This document shows positions 30,888 to 34,329 of a DNA stretch of 34,329 bases, in pieces. The DNA lies in the NCBI GenBank assembly GCA_934438175.1, contig CAKSBH010000011.1:1-34329 (forward strand), given 5' to 3'. A program made the position numbers and the translations under genes. The stretch comes from an uncultured Eubacteriales bacterium. Its GTDB lineage: Bacteria > Bacillota > Clostridia > Oscillospirales > UBA644. Under the pieces are notes generated by a model, which was given only the letters and a program-made list of their open reading frames with translations, ran no database searches and had not been told where the DNA came from. Position 1 is the first letter of the stretch; each line of letters begins with the position of its first letter.

Positions 30888-31673
30888 TTATTTCCCGTCC
30901 GGATCCCGCATGGCTGCGGAAATCCCGAACAGTGTTGCTGCGTTCCGCCTCGTAATGTTTGCCAGATCTTCAAGGGAAACGTTTTTCAGATCTGCAATTG
31001 TTTGTGCGGTAAACCGGATTTTCGACGGGTCGTTCCGACGCCCCCGAAACGGTTCCGGCGTCAGATACGGACAGTCGGTTTCAATCAGAAGACGCTCCAT
31101 CGGAATTGCCCGGATTACATGATGCGATTTTTTTGCGTTGCGGAAAGTCACAACTCCGTTAAACGACAGATAAAATCCAAGCCGAAGCAATTCCTTTGCC
31201 GTTTCTTCCGAGCCGCTGTAACAATGGAACTCCCCTCTCACCCCAAAATCCGATACTGCACGTACACACTCTTCGTGAGCATCCCGGTCATGAATCACGA
31301 CCGGAAGATTTTTTTCTGCCGCATATTCCAGCTGACGCAAAAACCAGTAGCGCTGTTTGTCGCGGATGGCGGTATCGTAATAATAATCCAGCCCGATCTC
31401 GCCAAGACCTACGCATTTTGGATGACATAAAAGCCGCTTGATTTCGTCAAAATCCGACTCGGTCATCGTTTCGGTTTCATGCGGGTGTACACCGCAGACT
31501 GCATAAATGAAATCGTATGTTTCACAGAGCTGTAGCGCTCTGCGGGAGGATGCAACATCGGAAGAAGCGTTGATCAAAAAGGAAATTCCGTTTTTCTTCA
31601 GAGCGGGAATCAGTTCCAAACGGTCGTAATCAAATTTTTCATCGTCCAGATGCGCATGTGAATCAAAAAACAT
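30888..31673 (-). CDS. tatD: TatD-family metal-dependent DNase
   Basis: A 261-residue TIM-barrel hydrolase. Metal ligands are visible: SHAHLD with His6 and His8, GEIGLDYY with Glu near 92, VIHDRDA with His near 127, FHCYSG with His near 153, and ETDCPYLTP with Asp near 203. These match the TatD signature motifs, and length is typical (about 255-265). TatD proteins are 3'-5' exonucleases of broad role in DNA repair. The gene is divergent from spmA and read from a promoter at 31709-31737. Confidence 0.94.
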   Translation of the reverse strand: MFFDSHAHLDDEKFDYDRLELIPALKKNGISFLINASSDVASSRRALQLCETYDFIYAVCGVHPHETETMTESDFDEIKRLLCHPKCVGLGEIGLDYYYDTAIRDKQRYWFLRQLEYAAEKNLPVVIHDRDAHEECVRAVSDFGVRGEFHCYSGSEETAKELLRLGFYLSFNGVVTFRNAKKSHHVIRAIPMERLLIETDCPYLTPEPFRGRRNDPSKIRFTAQTIADLKNVSLEDLANITRRNAATLFGISAAMRDPDGK

Positions 31674-31708
31674 GGAACTCCCCTTGCAAAGCCCTTTCTT
31701 TTTTCTTT

Positions 31709-31737
31709 ATTGTAGCACAAATTTATGTAAAAAACAA
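31709..31737 (-). promoter_or_regulatory. Promoter of tatD
   Basis: Minus strand TTGTTT (31732-31737), 17-base spacer, TACAAT (31709-31714), about 35 bases before the start codon. Confidence 0.6.
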
Positions 31738-31783
31738 GATTTCCCCGCATATAAATCAATGAGAACAGGAGGTTTTTGTATCT

Positions 31784-32347
31784 ATGGGAATTGTATGTGC
31801 TGTTGTTTTGATTCTGTCTGTTTTGTACGGATGCTTCACGGGAGCCGCCGAATCTTTATCTGCCGCTTTTTTTGACGGCGTAAAGGACGCCGTGGAGTTT
31901 TGTCTGAAAACCGGAGCAATGCTTTGCTTTTTCTGCGGGCTGATGCGTATTGCCGCGGATTGCGGTTGGACCAAGGCATTGTCCTGTTGGATGCAGCCGG
32001 TTCTTTCCCGTCTGATTCCCTTGCAAAAAAAAGATCCTGTCCTCGCACAGGATCTTGCCATGAACGTGTCTTCCAATCTTCTTGGGCTTGGAAATGCGGC
32101 AACGCCATGCGGAATCCGCGCAACACGACGGATGCTGGATATGACCGGAGGTATTCTTGACCGTTCGGTTGCTACTTTTGTGGTGCTGAATACGGCATCC
32201 ATCCAGATTTTGCCTACAACGGTAGCTGCCATTCGCTCTGCCCATGGTTCGATTCAGCCATTCGCCGTTTTCCTTCCGGTTCTTTTTACACAATCCTGCG
32301 CGTGCCTGGTCGGAGTTCTTGCCGTCCGGCTTCTGTATCGTCGATGA
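31784..32347 (+). CDS. spmA: Spore maturation protein A
   Basis: A 187-residue membrane protein with the nucleoside-recognition (Gate) fold. GVKDAVEFCLKTGAMLCFFCGLMRI and SSNLLGLGNAATPCG are the conserved SpmA segments; the GNAATP motif is diagnostic. SpmA works with SpmB in spore core dehydration and dipicolinic-acid handling in Bacillus and Clostridium. AGGAGG precedes the ATG by ten bases. The stop overlaps the spmB start (ATGA). A CATATAAAT sequence about 35 bases upstream could be part of a sporulation sigma-E -10 element, but this is weak. Confidence 0.93.
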   Translation: MGIVCAVVLILSVLYGCFTGAAESLSAAFFDGVKDAVEFCLKTGAMLCFFCGLMRIAADCGWTKALSCWMQPVLSRLIPLQKKDPVLAQDLAMNVSSNLLGLGNAATPCGIRATRRMLDMTGGILDRSVATFVVLNTASIQILPTTVAAIRSAHGSIQPFAVFLPVLFTQSCACLVGVLAVRLLYRR

Positions 32348-32850
32348 GTGCCTATCTTCTCCCCTGCCTGATTGCCCTCCTGTTTCTGAGTGCTCTTTGT
32401 AAGCGCGTTGATATTCAGCATTCTTTTTCCCATGGGGTAAAGGATGGCGTGCAGACGGTGCTTTCTCTGTTTCCGTTGCTGATTTTGATTCTCATATCGG
32501 TTCGGATGCTACAGGCGTCCGGGCTGCTCACTCTTATCCAGTCCGTTCTCGCGCCGGTGTTTTCCGCAGTCGGAATCCCGGCGGAAACGCTTCCGGTTCT
32601 GCTGCTGCGACCCTTTTCCGGATCCGGAGCATTGGGAGCGCTGGATCATCTTCTGAGTGTTTATGGTGCGGATACTTTTGCTGCCAATGTGGCAGCTGTG
32701 CTTTGCGCCGCAACCGAAACCACCTTCTATACGCTTGGTGTTTATCTGGGAAAGAAAAGCGGAAAAACCGGTCGGCTTCTTCTGTGTGCCGTTCTGGCAG
32801 ATCTTACCGCATTTCTTTTGGCACCAGTTTTTGTGCGGTTGTTTCTATAA
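32344..32850 (+). CDS. spmB: Spore maturation protein B
   Basis: A 168-residue membrane protein. FSHGVKDGVQTVLSLFPLLILI near residue 30 and RPFSGSGALGALDHLLSVYGADT are the SpmB signature parts; the second contains the RPxSGSGA motif that pairs with the SpmA GNAATP site. It overlaps spmA by four bases, so the two are translated together. ATG 32344 is chosen because the longer frame to 32302 lies within spmA and has no ribosome site. It forms the membrane complex with SpmA during spore maturation (family knowledge) and supports a spore-forming host. Confidence 0.93.
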   Translation: MSAYLLPCLIALLFLSALCKRVDIQHSFSHGVKDGVQTVLSLFPLLILILISVRMLQASGLLTLIQSVLAPVFSAVGIPAETLPVLLLRPFSGSGALGALDHLLSVYGADTFAANVAAVLCAATETTFYTLGVYLGKKSGKTGRLLLCAVLADLTAFLLAPVFVRLFL

Positions 32851-32881
32851 AGAAAGCCGGTCTGCGCCGCATCCGACAAAA

Positions 32882-32903
32882 AGCCGCCGCAAAAGCGGCG
32901 GCT
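32882..32903 (+). terminator. Terminator-like hairpin after spmB
   Basis: AGCCGCCGC and GCGGCGGCT form a 9-bp G/C-rich stem around AAAA, 31 bases after the spmB stop. The following sequence has only a weak U run. Confidence 0.6.
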
Positions 32904-33010
32904 GAATTTATCATCATCTTTTGAGTGATACATCCTTGTTCTTTACGACAAGAGGATTTCGGTATCCTCATTCTTATTCTATGCCAATATAAAAAAATTG
33001 TGACACCCTC

Positions 33011-33039
33011 TTGACAAATACGCTTTCTGTATGTATAAT
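33011..33039 (+). promoter_or_regulatory. Consensus promoter upstream of the TPP riboswitch
   Basis: TTGACA (33011-33016), 17-base spacer, TATAAT (33034-33039): both hexamers match consensus exactly. Transcription would start near 33046, just before the riboswitch. Confidence 0.9.
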
Positions 33040-33052
33040 AAGTCCGTCAAAG

Positions 33053-33140
33053 ATGCTCGGGGTGCCGAATGGCTGAGAGATGCGTTTGCCGCATTAACCC
33101 GTGAACCTGTTGGGGTAATCCCCTCGTAGGAAAAGCAGAA
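33053..33140 (+). promoter_or_regulatory. TPP (THI-element) riboswitch
   Basis: Conserved TPP aptamer parts occur in order: CTCGGGGTGCC, GGCTGAGAGATG, AACCCGTGAACCTG, GGGGTAATCCCC and CGTAGGAAAAGCAG. A short P1 helix can form between TGCT at the 5' side and AGCA at the 3' side. The 3' P1 strand (AGCAGAAA, 33134-33141) is also complementary to TTTCTGC in the downstream terminator loop, giving a credible antiterminator. Thiamine pyrophosphate binding should therefore favour termination and switch thiT off. Confidence 0.95.
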
Positions 33141-33158
33141 ACCGAATTGCGATTTTTT

Positions 33159-33187
33159 TCTGTCCTTTTCTGCGGACAGATTTTTTT
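33159..33187 (+). terminator. Riboswitch-controlled terminator
   Basis: TCTGTCC and GGACAGA pair around an 8-base loop, followed by TTTTTTT, ending 17 bases before the thiT start. The loop contains the sequence complementary to the antiterminator. Confidence 0.85.
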
Positions 33188-33204
33188 ATTTTTCGGAGGT
33201 TGTT

Positions 33205-33867
33205 ATGGAAAAAAAGAAAAAATTGCGTGCGCTTGTTACATCAAGCGTTCTCATCGCGCTCGGAACCGCCATCTCACTGGTATGTGAATGGATTCCGGGA
33301 CTGAATCTTCCGTTTGGAGGCACTATCACCATCTGCTCTCTGTTGCCGTTGGTTCTGATCTCGTGGATGTACGGCATTTCCTGGGGGCTTGTTTCCGGGT
33401 TTATTTATTCCCTGTTTCAGATGCTGGTCGGTTATACAACCGTTGCTGGGCTTCTGACACCGGATTCGGACAGTTATATGGGAATCGGAAAAGCACTGCT
33501 GATTCTTTTGCTGGACTACATCCTTGCTTTCACGGTCGTCGGACTGGGCGGAATGTTTCGCAACTGGAAGAGCAAAACGGCTTCTCTTGTGTGCGGGGCG
33601 CTGGTATCCGTTACCCTTTGCTATGTGTTTCATTTTCTTTCCGGAGCCATTTTCTACGGGGCTTGGGCGGAATGGTTCTTTACCGATACGGCATTTGCAC
33701 AGCTTGCCGTCAGCAAAGCCATTCTGGAGAATGTATCCGGCACGGCGCTCTCGATCCTCTACTCTCTTGTTTACAATGGTTGTTATATGATTCCTGAAAT
33801 CATCATCACTGCAATCGGCGCAGCCGCAGTTTCCCGTCTCCCCGCAATTAAAAAAGAGGGTCGATAA
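33205..33867 (+). CDS. thiT: ThiT, ECF-type thiamine transporter substrate-binding subunit
   Basis: A 220-residue membrane protein with six hydrophobic segments. WMYGISWGLVSGFIYSLFQMLVG and the FHFLSGAIFYGAWA segment are conserved ThiT parts, the tryptophans and tyrosines contributing to thiamine stacking. It binds thiamine and docks with the shared ECF energising module, encoded elsewhere. The TPP riboswitch directly upstream agrees with thiamine specificity. GGAGG lies five bases before the ATG. It stands alone in its transcript; a new promoter follows 37 bases after its stop. Confidence 0.95.
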   Translation: MEKKKKLRALVTSSVLIALGTAISLVCEWIPGLNLPFGGTITICSLLPLVLISWMYGISWGLVSGFIYSLFQMLVGYTTVAGLLTPDSDSYMGIGKALLILLLDYILAFTVVGLGGMFRNWKSKTASLVCGALVSVTLCYVFHFLSGAIFYGAWAEWFFTDTAFAQLAVSKAILENVSGTALSILYSLVYNGCYMIPEIIITAIGAAAVSRLPAIKKEGR

Positions 33868-33904
33868 AAAGATTGTCGAAAAAGTTCTATTTTTGTCGAA
33901 TGGG

Positions 33905-33933
33905 TTGCAATCACGTATCCTGTGTGCTACAAT
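33905..33933 (+). promoter_or_regulatory. Promoter of the small terminal ORF
   Basis: TTGCAA (33905-33910), 17-base spacer, TACAAT (33928-33933), about 55 bases before the ORF start. Confidence 0.6.
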
Positions 33934-33988
33934 ATACGCATCCGGGGCGAATCCGGATATATCATGACGAAAGGGACGTGAAAAAACC

Positions 33989-34162
33989 ATGACAAAGGAA
34001 ATGACGGAAGATTTGATTTATTGGATCGGAATCGGATGGGAATATCAGATTATTCACAAAATCATGATTCGGAAATACGGATATGACATTTCCCGAGAAG
34101 AAGTCCGAGCAATCAAAGATAAACTTGCCATAAGAAATGCCGCTCTTTTAAGTTTCACGTAA
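33989..34162 (+). CDS. Small hypothetical protein, 57 aa
   Basis: A 57-codon ORF running from ATG 33989 to TAA 34160-34162, with a promoter upstream and a terminator immediately after the stop, so it looks like a complete gene. The product is charged and helical: MTKEMTEDLIYWIGIGWEYQ, then basic residues (KIMIRKYGY) and SREEVRAIKDKL. AAAGGGA lies about 12 bases before the ATG, a rather long spacing. There is no membrane segment, cysteine or known motif. I do not recognise a family. Confidence 0.65.
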   Translation: MTKEMTEDLIYWIGIGWEYQIIHKIMIRKYGYDISREEVRAIKDKLAIRNAALLSFT

Positions 34163-34165
34163 AAA

Positions 34166-34192
34166 ATCCGCACCGATTTTGCGGATGTTTTT
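34166..34192 (+). terminator. Terminator after the 57-aa ORF
   Basis: ATCCGCA (34166-34172) and TGCGGAT (34180-34186) pair around a 7-base loop and are followed by GTTTTT. It begins four bases after the stop codon. Confidence 0.8.
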
Positions 34193-34329
34193 AACGGAGA
34201 ATTGCCGGGTGGCACGATCACTTACATTCCGCCTTCAAATTTCATATGTAATCAAGGCGAGAGCAAAACAAAAAGACTCGCACATACGTCGGGACGGAAA
34301 CACAAATGAGCGAACGGCTTGGTTCGCTT
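34193..34329. other. Terminal 137 bases, no gene recognised
   Basis: No ORF with a start and ribosome site is visible on either strand. It ends with AGCGAAC and GTTCGCT (34308-34314 and 34321-34327), which pair around a 6-base loop and may be a terminator or transposon end continuing outside the window. Confidence 0.4.

Noticed and set aside
34199..34230. GGGTGGCACGATC resembling the T-box antiterminator sequence (GGGTGGnACCGCG)
   Set aside because: The ACCGCG part is missing, no stem I with specifier is visible upstream, and the preceding region is taken by a small ORF and a terminator.
1..34329. CRISPR arrays, rRNA genes or intact insertion sequences
   Set aside because: No regularly spaced repeats, rRNA sequence or transposase gene was seen.

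Overview
The window looks like chromosomal DNA of an anaerobic, spore-forming member of the Bacillota (class Clostridia, probably a gut-type lineage). This rests on the spore-maturation pair spmA/spmB and a YlbJ-like sporulation membrane protein, an oxygen-sensitive glycyl radical enzyme with its activase, an NfnAB-type transhydrogenase, a ferredoxin:thioredoxin-reductase-like protein, an ECF-type thiamine transporter under a TPP riboswitch, strong AGGAGG ribosome binding sites and sigma-A type promoters. I cannot name the genus. The sequence left of about 2.3 kb is visibly more A/T-rich than the rest and is the end of an integrated mobile element.

Layout. 1-2346: end of an integrative element, with a MazF-type toxin gene cut by the window edge, an overlapping 45-codon ORF and a large serine recombinase whose last codons run through a terminator-like hairpin. 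2608-2685: tRNA-Arg(CCG), minus strand. 2809-6487: heterodimeric ABC exporter (minus). 6575-12917: a long minus-strand run of trkH, trkA, a DUF4838-like protein, a small unknown protein, a fructose-6-phosphate-aldolase-like transaldolase and an alpha/beta hydrolase, probably read from a promoter at 12935-12963. 13027-14133: YlbJ-like sporulation protein. 14210-17226: glycyl radical activase plus glycyl radical enzyme with its own promoter and terminator. 17283-19406: HelD-like helicase, followed by a decayed alpha/beta hydrolase. 19746-22547: redox operon of an FTR-like protein, thioredoxin, NfnA and NfnB. 22656-25156: HprK-like kinase plus ABC exporter. 25339-27163: ABC-2 transporter with an XRE-AbrB fusion regulator. 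27181-29025: MATE transporter fused to a GNAT-like domain (minus). 29171-29363: tRNA-Ser(GCT) and tRNA-Ser(TGA). 29571-30542: Xer-type recombinase. 30888-31673: TatD. 31784-32850: spmA-spmB. 33011-33867: TPP riboswitch and thiT. 33989-34162: small unknown ORF.

How the genes work together. Most blocks are self-contained operons divided by hairpin terminators. NfnAB could exchange electrons between NADH, ferredoxin and NADPH, and the FTR-like protein next to thioredoxin offers a ferredoxin-to-thiol route, so 19.7-22.5 kb reads as one electron-distribution unit. The glycyl radical pair, the FSA-like aldolase, the DUF4838 protein and the esterase lie within 8 kb, suggesting anaerobic carbohydrate or polyol metabolism, but the glycyl radical substrate is unknown. 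Items most worth a second look: the GCWE glycyl radical enzyme, the compact FTR-like protein in a thioredoxin/Nfn operon, the MATE-GNAT fusion, the HprK-like kinase/exporter pair, the recombinase reading across its probable integration boundary, and an isolated perfect 18-bp inverted repeat at 30812-30851.
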